A stretch of 58,120 bases of DNA. It comes from Rhodoplanes serenus. GTDB taxonomy: Bacteria; Pseudomonadota; Alphaproteobacteria; Rhizobiales; Xanthobacteraceae. A model generated the notes under the pieces. That model made no database searches, was not told the origin of the DNA, and worked only from the letters and a program-made list of their open reading frames with translations. Both the position numbers and the translations under genes were made by a program. The stretch lies in assembly GCA_945897515.1 (NCBI GenBank), contig CAMDFO010000025.1, forward strand, positions 1 through 58,120, given 5' to 3'. Numbering within the stretch: position 1 is the stretch's first letter; the number at the start of each line of letters is the position of its first letter. Below, one piece after another: positions 6,787 to 14,641 of this stretch.

Positions 6787-7134
6787 TCACTTCGAACGCT
6801 TGGACTTGCAGAACACCGCATGCAGGGCTTCGATGATTTCGCGCACTTCCGGCCGCGCCAGCGAATAATAGATGTTCTTTCCATCCCTGCGGGTTTCGAC
6901 CAGCTTGTCGGCGCGCAGCCGCGCCAGTTGCTGCGACACCGCCGGCTGCCGGATGCTGAGCAATTGCTCGATCTCGGTCACCGATTTTTCGCCGTCGACC
7001 AACTGGCAGAGGATGACCAGCCTTGCCTCGTGCGCCAGCGCCTTGAGAAATTCGCTGGCGTCCCGCGCGTTCGCCATCATCATCTCGATGTCGAGTTCGA
7101 GATCGCGCGCTTTTGCGTCGGCTGGTGCGCTCAT
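6787..7134 (-). CDS. soxR: ArsR-family sulfane-sulfur-responsive repressor (SoxR/BigR/SqrR type)
   Basis: A 115-residue winged-helix repressor. The recognition helix is in SIRQPAVSQQLARLRADKLV and the wing in RRDGKNIYYSL. C43 (VILCQL) and C109 (AVFCKS) are 66 residues apart, the spacing of the two reactive cysteines of SqrR/BigR, which form a tetrasulfide bridge with sulfane sulfur and release DNA. There is no metal-binding ELCVCDL motif, which argues against a metal sensor. The gene follows soxS by 16 bases. It probably represses the divergent sox units in this window until thiosulfate or sulfide is present. Confidence 0.88.
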   Translation of the reverse strand: MSAPADAKARDLELDIEMMMANARDASEFLKALAHEARLVILCQLVDGEKSVTEIEQLLSIRQPAVSQQLARLRADKLVETRRDGKNIYYSLARPEVREIIEALHAVFCKSKRSK

Positions 7135-7150
7135 GGCACGGTTCGCTTCG

Positions 7151-7543
7151 TCAATTCATCTTGGATGGCGCGACCGATAGACCATCGGTCGCCGGCAAAG
7201 GCAATTGCAGCAGAAGACGCTCCAGCAGGCTCCAGAAAAAATCTTCGCCCGGATAACCTTCGATCCGCCCGATCTCGCTGTCGTGCTCCACCAGCACGAA
7301 GGTGGGCGTGTAGATCACCGGCGTCTTCAGCGTAGCACGCGCCTGTTGCTGGCCGATGTCCATCATACGGATGGGTGCCCGTCGGCCTAGATCAGAGTTG
7401 TTATAAACTGGACCGATGTCGCGATCCCACGCCTGGCACCATGGGCAACCGTCCCGCCGGACCATCAGCAACTCCGCTGCGACCGTGGGCAGGCACGACC
7501 AGCAGGTCGCCGCGAGCAGAAGCAGGAGTCGTAGCAGACGCAT
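7151..7543 (-). CDS. soxS: Periplasmic thioredoxin-like protein SoxS
   Basis: A 130-residue protein with a Sec signal peptide (first ~22 residues, Leu-rich) and a thioredoxin fold whose active site is C33-P-W-C36 (RRDGCPWCQAW). The cis-Pro is in TPVIYTPTFVLV. SoxS of Paracoccus reductively reactivates the SoxYZ carrier, taking electrons that SoxV passes across the membrane. Two further cysteines (C14, C17) lie inside the signal peptide. The gene is first in a leftward unit with soxR and is divergent from soxV across 57 bases. Confidence 0.85.
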   Translation of the reverse strand: MRLLRLLLLLAATCWSCLPTVAAELLMVRRDGCPWCQAWDRDIGPVYNNSDLGRRAPIRMMDIGQQQARATLKTPVIYTPTFVLVEHDSEIGRIEGYPGEDFFWSLLERLLLQLPLPATDGLSVAPSKMN

Positions 7544-7600
7544 CCGTCGTCCTTTGGCAACGTGCTAGTGGTTATCACAAATCGTGGAGAATAATTTTTC
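7544..7600. promoter_or_regulatory. Divergent soxS / soxV promoter region
   Basis: These 57 bases separate the two start codons. The middle is AT-rich (ttatcacaaatcgtgg and gaataattttt) with TTAT and ATAA as weak inverted ends. No strong operator can be defined from this copy alone. Confidence 0.4.
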
Positions 7601-8329
7601 ATGCTCGAGGTTGGACTTGCCGCGAGCTTCGGTGCGGGCATTCTCTCGTTCCTGTCGCCATGCATCCTGCCGCTGGTGCCGTCCTATCTGGTGTTCCTCA
7701 CGGGCGTATCGCTCCAATCGCTAACGGACCGTTCCGCAAACGCGGTGCCGCTGCGAGCGGGTTCCCGCGCGGTTACCTTTGTACTTGGATTTTCCGTGGT
7801 ATTTGTTGCGCTGGGCGCCAGCGCTTCGCTGCTGGGTCAGTTCGTATCGGATCATCTGACGCTGCTGTCCGGCGTCGCCGGTGCGGTGATCGTCCTGCTC
7901 GGCCTGCACATGCTCGGCGTGTTCCGGCTGCTCCCCTTGATGCGCGAGATGCGGATCGAGCCGAGCCGCCCCGCCGGACTGGCCGGCGCCTTCATCGTCG
8001 GTCTTGCATTCGGCTTCGGCTGGACGCCCTGCGTCGGACCGGTGCTGACGTCGATCCTGCTGCTGGCCGGCACGCAGGACACTGTCGCGTGGGGCGCATC
8101 GTTGCTGGCGGCTTATGCCGCAGGCCTCGGCGTGCCGTTCATTGCAGCGGCCCTGTTCGTTGGGCCGTTCCTGCGCTGGCTCTCGCGGTTCCGGCGCCAT
8201 CTCGGGGTCATCGAGCGCGCGATGGGGGTCATTCTCGTCGTCACCGGCATCCTGATCATGACCGGTTCGATGCTCACCGTCGGAATCTGGCTTCTGGAAA
8301 ATGTCCCGATCCTCGGCAGGATTGGGTAG
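7601..8329 (+). CDS. soxV: CcdA-family thiol-disulfide transporter SoxV
   Basis: A 242-residue integral membrane protein with six predicted helices. The two conserved redox cysteines are C21 in SFLSPCILPLVPSY and C144 in GFGWTPCVGPVL, both in the characteristic Pro-Cys contexts of CcdA. It moves reducing equivalents from cytoplasmic thioredoxin to periplasmic SoxW/SoxS, which keep the SoxY cysteine arm reduced. A cytochrome-c-maturation CcdA is the alternative, but the flanking soxS and soxW favour SoxV. GGAG lies about 12 bases before the ATG, a long but usable spacing. The gene converges on the unknown gene at 8333. Confidence 0.88.
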   Translation: MLEVGLAASFGAGILSFLSPCILPLVPSYLVFLTGVSLQSLTDRSANAVPLRAGSRAVTFVLGFSVVFVALGASASLLGQFVSDHLTLLSGVAGAVIVLLGLHMLGVFRLLPLMREMRIEPSRPAGLAGAFIVGLAFGFGWTPCVGPVLTSILLLAGTQDTVAWGASLLAAYAAGLGVPFIAAALFVGPFLRWLSRFRRHLGVIERAMGVILVVTGILIMTGSMLTVGIWLLENVPILGRIG

Positions 8330-8332
8330 CCA

Positions 8333-9043
8333 TCAGCCAAAACGGAACGCCAGCAGCCGGTCGAACGAACGCTGCTCGCTCAGCAATCGTTGCAGATAAT
8401 TTTCGTCGCGCTGCCGGACCGCATCGTGCACCTGGCGCAAGCTGTTGAGCATGCCGTCGATCAGGCGGCGGAATTCCGGCTCGTCGCGGATCGCGGCGGG
8501 CGCCTCGGCGTTGCACTGCCCGATCGCCGCCGCGGTGCTTGCCGCCGCAGCGACGACCGCGGCAGCGCTTGCGGGGTCGGTGAGGTTGGGCGGTCGCAGA
8601 CGATAGCCGTCGAGAGCCTCGTAGCGGACGCTGGCTTCGGCGATGCAATCCGAGAACAGGCGGATGTTGTTTGCTTTGCGCCACGCCGTAAGCGGCGATG
8701 CGGCACCCTCCAGCAGCGACCGGGCGCTTTCGGTTTCGCCCTTGTCTGCGGCGGCAAGACCGTCATTGATTGCCGCTTCGGATGCGGCAAAGGCTGCGAT
8801 GAGCGTGCGGTCGGACGTGGTCGGGGCGGGAAGCGCGCGCCGATCCCTGGCCCAGCGGTCGCGCAGACGCTCGATCTCCACCGCGCCAAGTTCGGTATTG
8901 CCGGTACGCAGATAGCCGATGGCGAGCCGCCGGTGCGCCGCGAATCCGTCGAGCAGGATTCGCAATTCCGGCGCGAGCTCGTTGGCGCAGGCCGGGCCGA
9001 TCAGGCAGGCAACGATCGCCAACGCCAGCAACCGTATGCGCAT
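8333..9043 (-). CDS. Secreted helical protein of unknown function within the sox cluster
   Basis: A 236-residue protein with a Sec signal peptide (MRIRLLALAIVACLIGPACA, cleavage near ACA-NE). The mature protein is Ala-rich and probably all helical, with a pattern reminiscent of four-helix-bundle periplasmic proteins such as cytochrome c', yet it has no CxxCH, so no c-type heme is attached. Three cysteines remain in or after the leader, two of them in the mature part (SDCIAE and IGQCNAE). It lies between soxV and soxW on the opposite strand, its start 79 bases from that of soxW. Position implies a periplasmic sulfur-oxidation role, unproven. Confidence 0.65.
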   Translation of the reverse strand: MRIRLLALAIVACLIGPACANELAPELRILLDGFAAHRRLAIGYLRTGNTELGAVEIERLRDRWARDRRALPAPTTSDRTLIAAFAASEAAINDGLAAADKGETESARSLLEGAASPLTAWRKANNIRLFSDCIAEASVRYEALDGYRLRPPNLTDPASAAAVVAAAASTAAAIGQCNAEAPAAIRDEPEFRRLIDGMLNSLRQVHDAVRQRDENYLQRLLSEQRSFDRLLAFRFG

Positions 9044-9122
9044 TCAGCCTCTCCCTTGCCGCCGGTGAGTCGGACTCCTAGATTGATACACGTTTGCCGG
9101 ACAATGAATCGCGGGGATATTG

Positions 9123-9689
9123 ATGCTGTCGCGCCGCCTGCTGGTTGCCGGTTTGGCAGTGTCCGCGCTGGCCGGGCGCGCCGGCAGCGCAAGCGCCGAG
9201 GCGGTGCTGACCGAGGAGGGCCTTTACCGGCAGTCCTGGTTCCTCGACAGCCTGCTGGAACTTGCCGACGATCTGCAACTCGCCAACGAGAAGCGCAAGC
9301 GCCTCGCCATCATGTGGGAGCTGCGCGGCTGCCCGTATTGCAAGGAGACGCACCTCGTCAATTTCGGCAAGCCGGAGATCGAAGCCTTCGTCAAGGAACG
9401 CTTCGAGATTCTCCAGCTCAACATCATCGGATCGCGCGAGGTGGTCGATTTCGACGGCGAGAAGCTGTCGGAGAAGCGCCTCGCCGAGAAATACGGCATC
9501 CGCTTCACGCCGACGTTCCAGTTCCTGTCCGATCGCGGCGAAGACTTGGGCAAGAAGAAGCCGCGCGACCGGGAAGTCGCTCGCGCCCAGGGCTATCTAG
9601 AGCCCAAGGCCTTCCTCGCGATGTTCCGGTATGTTTCGGAACGCGCCTACGAACGCGGCAACCTGCGCGATTTCCTCAAGGCGAGCTGA
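9123..9689 (+). CDS. soxW: Periplasmic thioredoxin SoxW
   Basis: A 188-residue protein with an N-terminal export signal (MLSRRLLVAGLAVSALAGRA, twin Arg present) and a thioredoxin-like domain with active site C70-P-Y-C73 (LRGCPYCKETH). The cis-Pro loop reads IRFTPTFQFL. SoxW receives electrons from SoxV and reduces SoxYZ or SoxS. A TTG directly before the ATG would also be in frame, but the ATG at 9123 is preferred. It ends five bases before the convergent dsrE-like gene. Confidence 0.82.
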   Translation: MLSRRLLVAGLAVSALAGRAGSASAEAVLTEEGLYRQSWFLDSLLELADDLQLANEKRKRLAIMWELRGCPYCKETHLVNFGKPEIEAFVKERFEILQLNIIGSREVVDFDGEKLSEKRLAEKYGIRFTPTFQFLSDRGEDLGKKKPRDREVARAQGYLEPKAFLAMFRYVSERAYERGNLRDFLKAS

Positions 9690-9694
9690 GCGGC

Positions 9695-10207
9695 TCAGCC
9701 AACCTTCAAATACGCGAAGCCCTTGGTCTGAAGCTCGGCGACGGTTGCGACGCCGGACGGGACGAATTTGAGGAAGGCGTCCTTCCTGGTCTTGGCCGGA
9801 TCGATGTTCAGCCGCTTGTAGGTGATCTGACAGAGATAGGCTTCGACGCCGTATTTCGCCAGGCCAACGAAGCGCTTGTAGATCTCCGGATCGATCTTGT
9901 CGTTCGCCCACGGCGTGCCGGACAGGTCGTCGAGAAAGAACTTCAGTCCGGCCGCGTGCGCGACGATCACGAGCTTGAGCTTGAAGGTGTCGAACTCGTA
10001 GGCCGAATAGTGATTGAGCATGTTCTGCAGCATCTGGGAGAAGCGCTGCGGGTCGCCGAAATCGCAGTGATAGACGCAGGCGATGTCGGTGTCCTTCTTG
10101 AGTTTCTCCAGGTCCAGCGGAACCGGATTGGCGCGCGCGCCGCCGGCAGCGGCAAGAACGGCGCCTGAAGCGGTCAATGCTCCGATGATCTCTCGTCTGT
10201 TACGCAT
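9695..10207 (-). CDS. Exported DsrE-family protein associated with sox genes
   Basis: A 170-residue protein with a Tat-type leader (MRNRREIIGALTASGAV; the RR is followed by EII rather than the classic FLK). The mature part has the DsrE/F-like fold, with C44 and C48 (DIACVYHC) and C126 (VEAYLCQIT) as candidate persulfide-carrying residues; C126 lies where DsrE-like proteins keep their reactive Cys. DsrE proteins are sulfur relays and usually cytoplasmic, so an exported copy beside SoxXA suggests periplasmic sulfane-sulfur handling. The ATG is preceded by AAAGGAG. The gene follows soxX by 41 bases and is probably the last gene of soxA-soxX-dsrE. Confidence 0.78.
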   Translation of the reverse strand: MRNRREIIGALTASGAVLAAAGGARANPVPLDLEKLKKDTDIACVYHCDFGDPQRFSQMLQNMLNHYSAYEFDTFKLKLVIVAHAAGLKFFLDDLSGTPWANDKIDPEIYKRFVGLAKYGVEAYLCQITYKRLNIDPAKTRKDAFLKFVPSGVATVAELQTKGFAYLKVG

Positions 10208-10248
10208 AATACTCTCCTTTGGCCGCAGCACGACGGCGCGCGGGTGTC

Positions 10249-10872
10249 CTATTTATTAACCGGGCTGTCCGGGCTCATGACCAGGGCAACGATGTCCTTG
10301 ATCTGGTCGATCGTAAGCACCTTGTTGGCGCCGAGACGCGGCATCAGCGAGCACGGAAACGAGGCGCTCGCATTGTAGATCTTCTCGTACACCAGCTTGG
10401 CGTCGGCCTCGGCGAACTTGCGGATTTCGCCATACTTCAGAAGGCTCGGCCCGATGGTGCCGTAGCTCACTTCGACCTTGGTGAGCTGATGACAGGCGTA
10501 GCAGTTTCCGCCATTGACCCGGTTGCGCGGCGGGTAGTCGGTGAAGCGCAGCCCGAACCCCGATTGCGCGTACTGTTCGCCTCTCTTCCAGTCGCCGATG
10601 AAATTTCCATCGGCCGGGTATTCGATGGTCGCCTTCTCGCGCGCGGTGATTGCCTGGGCCACCGGTGCCGGCGGCAGGTTGTTGTGAGCCGAGCAGGCCT
10701 TCATCGTCTCGTCCGGCGTGAGGCGCGGCGCCCAGTCCGCGGGCGCGCCCGGGAACGCGGCCTTGACCGCGGCGTCGACCTTGGCGGGGTCGACCGCAGG
10801 CGCTTGTTGCGCGAGCGCGGGCGAGGCGGTCGCGATTGCGAGTGCGGCGAGAAGCGTGGAAGTTCTGATCAT
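10249..10872 (-). CDS. soxX: SoxX, small cytochrome c subunit of the SoxAX thiosulfate-binding complex
   Basis: A 207-residue periplasmic protein. The signal peptide covers about residues 1-21 (ending ALAQQ). A single c-type heme site is C124-Y-A-C127-H128 (GGNCYACHQL), and the distal ligand is probably M177 in SLMPRLG. C60 and C174 may form a disulfide. Together with SoxA it couples thiosulfate oxidatively to the SoxY cysteine and passes electrons to cytochrome c. The frame is open further upstream, but the codons before MIRTSTLL belong to the end of soxA and lack a signal peptide. The gene follows soxA by 14 bases. Confidence 0.92.
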   Translation of the reverse strand: MIRTSTLLAALAIATASPALAQQAPAVDPAKVDAAVKAAFPGAPADWAPRLTPDETMKACSAHNNLPPAPVAQAITAREKATIEYPADGNFIGDWKRGEQYAQSGFGLRFTDYPPRNRVNGGNCYACHQLTKVEVSYGTIGPSLLKYGEIRKFAEADAKLVYEKIYNASASFPCSLMPRLGANKVLTIDQIKDIVALVMSPDSPVNK

Positions 10873-10886
10873 GATGCTGTCCCCGC

Positions 10887-11711
10887 TTATCGCTTGAGTC
10901 CGGGAGCGGCGATTTCGCCGCCCTCGGCTTTCTTGGCCAGATAGGAAATCAGCGCGACGCTCACGTCCGAACCGAGCTCCAGCTCGGGCATTCGCATCTG
11001 CCAGTAGCAGTCGAACATGCGGTGCTGCATCGTCATCACGTGGGTGGACGACACCCGATAGGCCGGCCATTCGCCGACAACCTTGCGGGCGGCTTCGGGA
11101 TCGGACAGGAACGGCAGCCCTTGCAGTCGGATGCGCCGGCCCGATTCCGCGTGGCAGGACGCGCATGCGAAGTCGAACGGTCCCGAGCGCCGCATGAACA
11201 GGGTCTCGCCAAGCGCGACCGTCTCGCGCTCCTTCGGCTGGTCGAGCTTGGCGGCGAACTTCATGCCGCTCGATTTCGACGCCACATAGGTTGCGAGCGC
11301 GCCAAGCTCCCTGACCGGCTGACCGCCGCCGGGATGCGGCCGCCGCACCAGCGCGGCGCGCTCAAACCCCTGCAGCTTCTCCATGCACCAGAGAATGCGG
11401 GTCTCGACATCCATCACCTTGTCGGCATCGGCGAAGTAGCGCGGCAGTTCGGCGAACGCGCCGTCGACGACACCTGCTCCCTTGCCGAGATCGCACTGTT
11501 CGAGCGAAACGGCCTTGGGGCCGCGCTTCGCCTTCCAGAGATCCTCACCGCGGTCGGCGTCGAGCAATCCCGGATTGCTCCATGGATCCTCTTTGAGCAT
11601 CTGGCGATAGCGTTCGATCGCCCGCTCGGTGTCCGCGTCCTGGGCTTGGGCGGTGGAAAACAGTGTGGCTATCATGAAAGCGGCTGCGAATAGCGTTCGG
11701 CTCAAATGCAC
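10887..11711 (-). CDS. soxA: SoxA, monoheme cytochrome c subunit of SoxAX
   Basis: A 274-residue protein. A GTG start at 11711 is chosen because AGGAGG lies nine bases before it and it directly opens a Sec signal peptide (LSRTLFAAAFMIATLF, cleavage near AQA-QD). The active-site heme is C183-A-S-C186-H187, and C235 (RMFDCYWQM) is the Cys heme ligand that becomes a persulfide. The N-terminal heme of diheme SoxA is absent: only C73 and C109 remain where the other domain sits, so this is the monoheme type. SoxAX joins thiosulfate to SoxYZ. It starts the soxA-soxX-dsrE unit and is divergent from soxY. Confidence 0.92.
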   Translation of the reverse strand: MHLSRTLFAAAFMIATLFSTAQAQDADTERAIERYRQMLKEDPWSNPGLLDADRGEDLWKAKRGPKAVSLEQCDLGKGAGVVDGAFAELPRYFADADKVMDVETRILWCMEKLQGFERAALVRRPHPGGGQPVRELGALATYVASKSSGMKFAAKLDQPKERETVALGETLFMRRSGPFDFACASCHAESGRRIRLQGLPFLSDPEAARKVVGEWPAYRVSSTHVMTMQHRMFDCYWQMRMPELELGSDVSVALISYLAKKAEGGEIAAPGLKR

Positions 11712-12032
11712 CGGAAATGTCCTCCTGCAAAATTCGTCTTCGCTTGTACAACCGGATGGTCGCATCGAACAATACGCGGGTTTTCTCGAACCGGAAGCGG
11801 CGTCTCGTGCGCGCGACAAATCGCGCGGACAGCGTCTCAAAGCCAATTGCATTGAGAACGAATATGCTCTAAACACTTAGAGATAAATGAATATGTTCTG
11901 CCTCACAGGCAGACGGGAGCAGGAAACGTTCGCGACTCGCTTTTGATCGAGTGCATGCTATGCGTAACGCCAGCTTGCCCTTATTTTAAGGGTGGACAGG
12001 TGAGATCGACTTTGATGAGGAGGGCAATTCCC
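11712..12032. promoter_or_regulatory. Divergent soxA / soxY control region
   Basis: This 321-base gene-free stretch separates soxA from soxY. It holds an 11-base direct repeat with one mismatch (GAATATGCTCT at 11860-11870, GAATATGTTCT at 11889-11899). Between the copies lies a 6-bp-arm inverted repeat (CTCTAA/ACAC/TTAGAG, 11867-11882), and nearer soxY another (CCCTTA/TTT/TAAGGG, 11978-11992). The AT-rich core stands out from its GC-rich surroundings. These are candidate SoxR sites or promoter elements for both operons. Confidence 0.55.
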
Positions 12033-12488
12033 ATGACCATGTTCAATCGCCGGCAGGCGCTGGTCGTCGGCGCGGGCGCCGCCGCGATGGCCGCCTTCGG
12101 CGCCTCGACCGGTACCGCCTTCGCGGCCAACGATTCCGAAGAGCAGATCAAGAAATTCACCGGCGGAAAGACCGCCGCGCAGGGCCGCATCAAGCTCGAC
12201 CTGCCGGAAATCGCCGAGAACGGCAATACGGTGCCGATGACGGTCACGGTCGAGAGCCCGATGACCGAGCAGTCATACGTCGCCTCCGTGCTGATCCTGG
12301 CCGACGGCAATCCGCGCGCGGGCGTTGCCACCTTCCACTTCTCGCCGGCAAGCGGAGTGGCGGAAGCCAACACGCGCATCCGGCTGGCCAGCACGCAGAA
12401 CATCGTGGCAGTCGCGAAGATGAACGACGGCTCGTTCTTCACGGCCAGCAAGCAGGTGAAGGTCACCATTGGCGGCTGCGGCGGCTGA
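12033..12488 (+). CDS. soxY: SoxY, thiosulfate carrier subunit
   Basis: A 151-residue protein with a Tat signal (NRRQALVVGAGAAAMAAF) and the defining C-terminal swinging arm GGCGG, whose Cys (C149) carries sulfur intermediates covalently between SoxAX, SoxB and SoxCD. The body is an immunoglobulin-like beta sandwich. The ATG at 12033 has GAGGAGG nine bases upstream; an in-frame extension from 11943 lacks such a site. The Tat leader would export SoxY folded, probably with SoxZ, which has no leader. It is the first gene of soxYZBCD-cyt-F-H. Confidence 0.95.
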   Translation: MTMFNRRQALVVGAGAAAMAAFGASTGTAFAANDSEEQIKKFTGGKTAAQGRIKLDLPEIAENGNTVPMTVTVESPMTEQSYVASVLILADGNPRAGVATFHFSPASGVAEANTRIRLASTQNIVAVAKMNDGSFFTASKQVKVTIGGCGG

Positions 12489-12534
12489 TCGCCGAGCCGC
12501 GAAGCGCCAGCATCCGCTCTGAGGAGAGATTCCG

Positions 12535-12861
12535 ATGTCCGTTAAGCCCCGCATGAAGCTCGACAAGAAGCAGGCCAAAAAAGGCGACCTCGTCGAGGTC
12601 AAAGCCCTGGTTGCGCACATCATGGAGACCGGCCAGCGTCGCGATGGCGCCGGCAATGTGGTTCCGCGCAAGATCCTGAACAAGTTCGTCTGCACCGTGA
12701 ATGGCAAGGAAGTATTTTCCGCCGATTTCGAGCCGGCGATCTCCGCGAACCCCTACATTCAATTCAAGTTCAAGGCCCAGGAATCGGGCACGGTGATTCT
12801 CACCTGGATCGACGACGACGGTTCTAAGATCGTCGGACAGGACAGCATCACGGTCGCCTGA
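12535..12861 (+). CDS. soxZ: SoxZ, partner subunit of the SoxYZ carrier
   Basis: A 108-residue protein with no signal peptide, matching SoxZ in length and in the sequence around RMKLDKKQAKKGDLVEVKAL and EVFSADFEPAISANPY. It folds as a beta sandwich, pairs with SoxY and rides through the Tat pathway with it. GAGGAGAG lies upstream of the ATG. The gene follows soxY by 46 bases and is separated from soxB by a stem-loop. Confidence 0.95.
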   Translation: MSVKPRMKLDKKQAKKGDLVEVKALVAHIMETGQRRDGAGNVVPRKILNKFVCTVNGKEVFSADFEPAISANPYIQFKFKAQESGTVILTWIDDDGSKIVGQDSITVA

Positions 12862-12887
12862 CAAACCGGCAGTATAACTGGCTGTGG

Positions 12888-12910
12888 CGGGGACCGATTC
12901 GCGGTCCCCG
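12888..12910 (+). other. Stem-loop between soxZ and soxB
   Basis: CGGGGACCG, loop ATTCG, CGGTCCCCG: a perfect nine-pair GC-rich stem. No T-tract follows, so it is not a normal intrinsic terminator. It may stabilise the soxYZ message or lower soxB expression relative to the carrier. Confidence 0.5.
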
Positions 12911-12937
12911 GGCGGTGGACTGCGTGCTGGAGCGAGC

Positions 12938-14620
12938 ATGATTTCGAGGCGCGACTTCGTTCAACTGGCTGCCGCCACCGCGGCTCTCGTCCCGGCCGGC
13001 TGGTCGCGCGCCTTCGCCCAGCAGCGCCTGACGCAGAACGAGCTTCTCGATTTCCCGTCGCTCGGCAACGTCACGCTGGTTCATGTCGCCGATATCCACG
13101 GCCAGCTTCTGCCGCTGTTGTTCCGCGAGCCGTCGATCAATATCGGCGTCGGCGAAGCGAAGGGGCTGGTTCCGCACGTCACCGGCCGCGCGCTGCTGGA
13201 CCTCTACAAGATTCCGCCCGGCTCCACGGCGGCCTACGCGCTTACCTCCGAGGATTTCTCGGCGCTGGCCAAGAGCTACGGCCGGATCGGCGGACTCGAC
13301 CGGATCGCCACCGTTCTCAAGTCGATCCGCAGCGAGCGCGGCGACCGGGTGGCGTTTCTTGACGGCGGCGACACCTGGCAGAACAGCTACACGTCCCTGC
13401 AGAGCAAGGGCCAGGACATGGTCGACTGCATGGCGCTGCTCAAGCCCGACGCCATGACCGGGCACTGGGAGTTCACGCTCGGCACCGAGCGCGTGAAGGA
13501 ACTGGTCGGCAAGCTCGGCTTTCCGTTCCTGGCGCAGAACATCCGCGACACCGAATGGAACGAGCCTGCTTTCAAACCGATGACGATGATCGAGCGCGGC
13601 GGCGTCAAGATCGCGGTGATCGGGCAAGCGTTTCCGTACACGCCGATCGCCAATCCGCGATGGATGATGCCGGACTGGTCGTTCGGCATTCGCGAAGAGG
13701 ACCTTGCGGCCAGCGTTGAGAAGGCGCGCAGGGACGGTGCGGGCCTCGTCGTGCTGCTCTCGCACAACGGCTTCGACGTCGACCGCAAGCTCGCGACCCG
13801 AGTGCGGGGCATCGACGTCATTCTTACCGCGCACACGCACGACGCGCTGCCCGACGTGGTGAAGGTCGGCAAGACCCTGCTGGTGGCATCCGGCAGCCAT
13901 GGCAAGTTCGTCTCCCGTCTGGATCTCGACGTCCGTGATGGCGAGGTGAAGGCTTTCCGCTTCAAGCTGATCCCGGTGTTTGCCGACGCGATCGCGCCCG
14001 ATGCCGAGATGGCGGCGAAGATCAAAGCAGTCCGCGCGCCGCACGAGGCGATGCTCAAGGAAACGGTCGGCCGAACCGACACGCTGCTGTACCGGCGCGG
14101 CAACTTCAACGGCACGCTCGACGACCTGATCTGCGAGGCGATTGTCGCCGAGCGCGACGCCGAGATTGCGCTGTCGCCCGGTTTCCGCTGGGGCAATTCG
14201 CTGCTGCCGGGCCAGGAGATCACGCGCGAGGACATCTATAACGCGACGGCTATCACCTATCCGGCGACTTATCGCGTGACGATGTCCGGTGCGCGCCTCA
14301 AGGAGGTGCTCGAAGACGTCGCCGACAATCTGTTCAACCCCGACCCGTACTACCAGCAAGGCGGCGACATGGTCCGTGTCGGCGGTGTGTCCTATACCAT
14401 CGATATCGCCAACCCGATGGGCAACCGGATTTCCGATCTCACGTTGCGTGCGACCGGCAAACCGCTGGAGGCGGGCAGGGACTACACCGTCGCCGGATGG
14501 GCGAGCGTGGCCGAGGGCGCCGAAGGTCCGCCGATCTGGGACGTCGTGATGAACCACATCGGGAAGCAGGGCGTGGTTGCGCCGAGGGAATCCAGTCACG
14601 TGCGCGTTGTTGGCGGTTAA
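12938..14620 (+). CDS. soxB: SoxB, sulfate thiol esterase (thiosulfohydrolase)
   Basis: A 560-residue periplasmic enzyme of the 5'-nucleotidase/calcineurin superfamily with a Tat leader (SRRDFVQLAAA). Dimanganese-site motifs are visible in order: D52-x-H54 (VADIHGQLLPL), FLDGGDTWQN, GHWEFTLG, LSHNGFD and TAHTHDALPD. It hydrolyses the sulfonate group from SoxY-cysteine S-thiosulfonate, releasing sulfate. An in-frame extension of 18 codons exists, but the ATG at 12938 with GGAG upstream directly precedes the Tat motif. SoxB is the usual marker gene of the Sox pathway, and this copy appears intact. Confidence 0.96.
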   Translation: MISRRDFVQLAAATAALVPAGWSRAFAQQRLTQNELLDFPSLGNVTLVHVADIHGQLLPLLFREPSINIGVGEAKGLVPHVTGRALLDLYKIPPGSTAAYALTSEDFSALAKSYGRIGGLDRIATVLKSIRSERGDRVAFLDGGDTWQNSYTSLQSKGQDMVDCMALLKPDAMTGHWEFTLGTERVKELVGKLGFPFLAQNIRDTEWNEPAFKPMTMIERGGVKIAVIGQAFPYTPIANPRWMMPDWSFGIREEDLAASVEKARRDGAGLVVLLSHNGFDVDRKLATRVRGIDVILTAHTHDALPDVVKVGKTLLVASGSHGKFVSRLDLDVRDGEVKAFRFKLIPVFADAIAPDAEMAAKIKAVRAPHEAMLKETVGRTDTLLYRRGNFNGTLDDLICEAIVAERDAEIALSPGFRWGNSLLPGQEITREDIYNATAITYPATYRVTMSGARLKEVLEDVADNLFNPDPYYQQGGDMVRVGGVSYTIDIANPMGNRISDLTLRATGKPLEAGRDYTVAGWASVAEGAEGPPIWDVVMNHIGKQGVVAPRESSHVRVVGG

Positions 14621-14641
14621 GCCTCAAAGACGGAGAGAGGC

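Noticed and set aside
12888..12910. Intrinsic terminator after soxZ
   Set aside because: The stem is strong, but no T-tract follows and soxB starts 28 bases later in the same operon.
12848..14599. A 583-codon open frame antisense to soxB
   Set aside because: It mirrors soxB, is rich in Arg, His and Gly as expected for an antisense frame of GC-rich DNA, and has no recognisable motif or ribosome-binding site.
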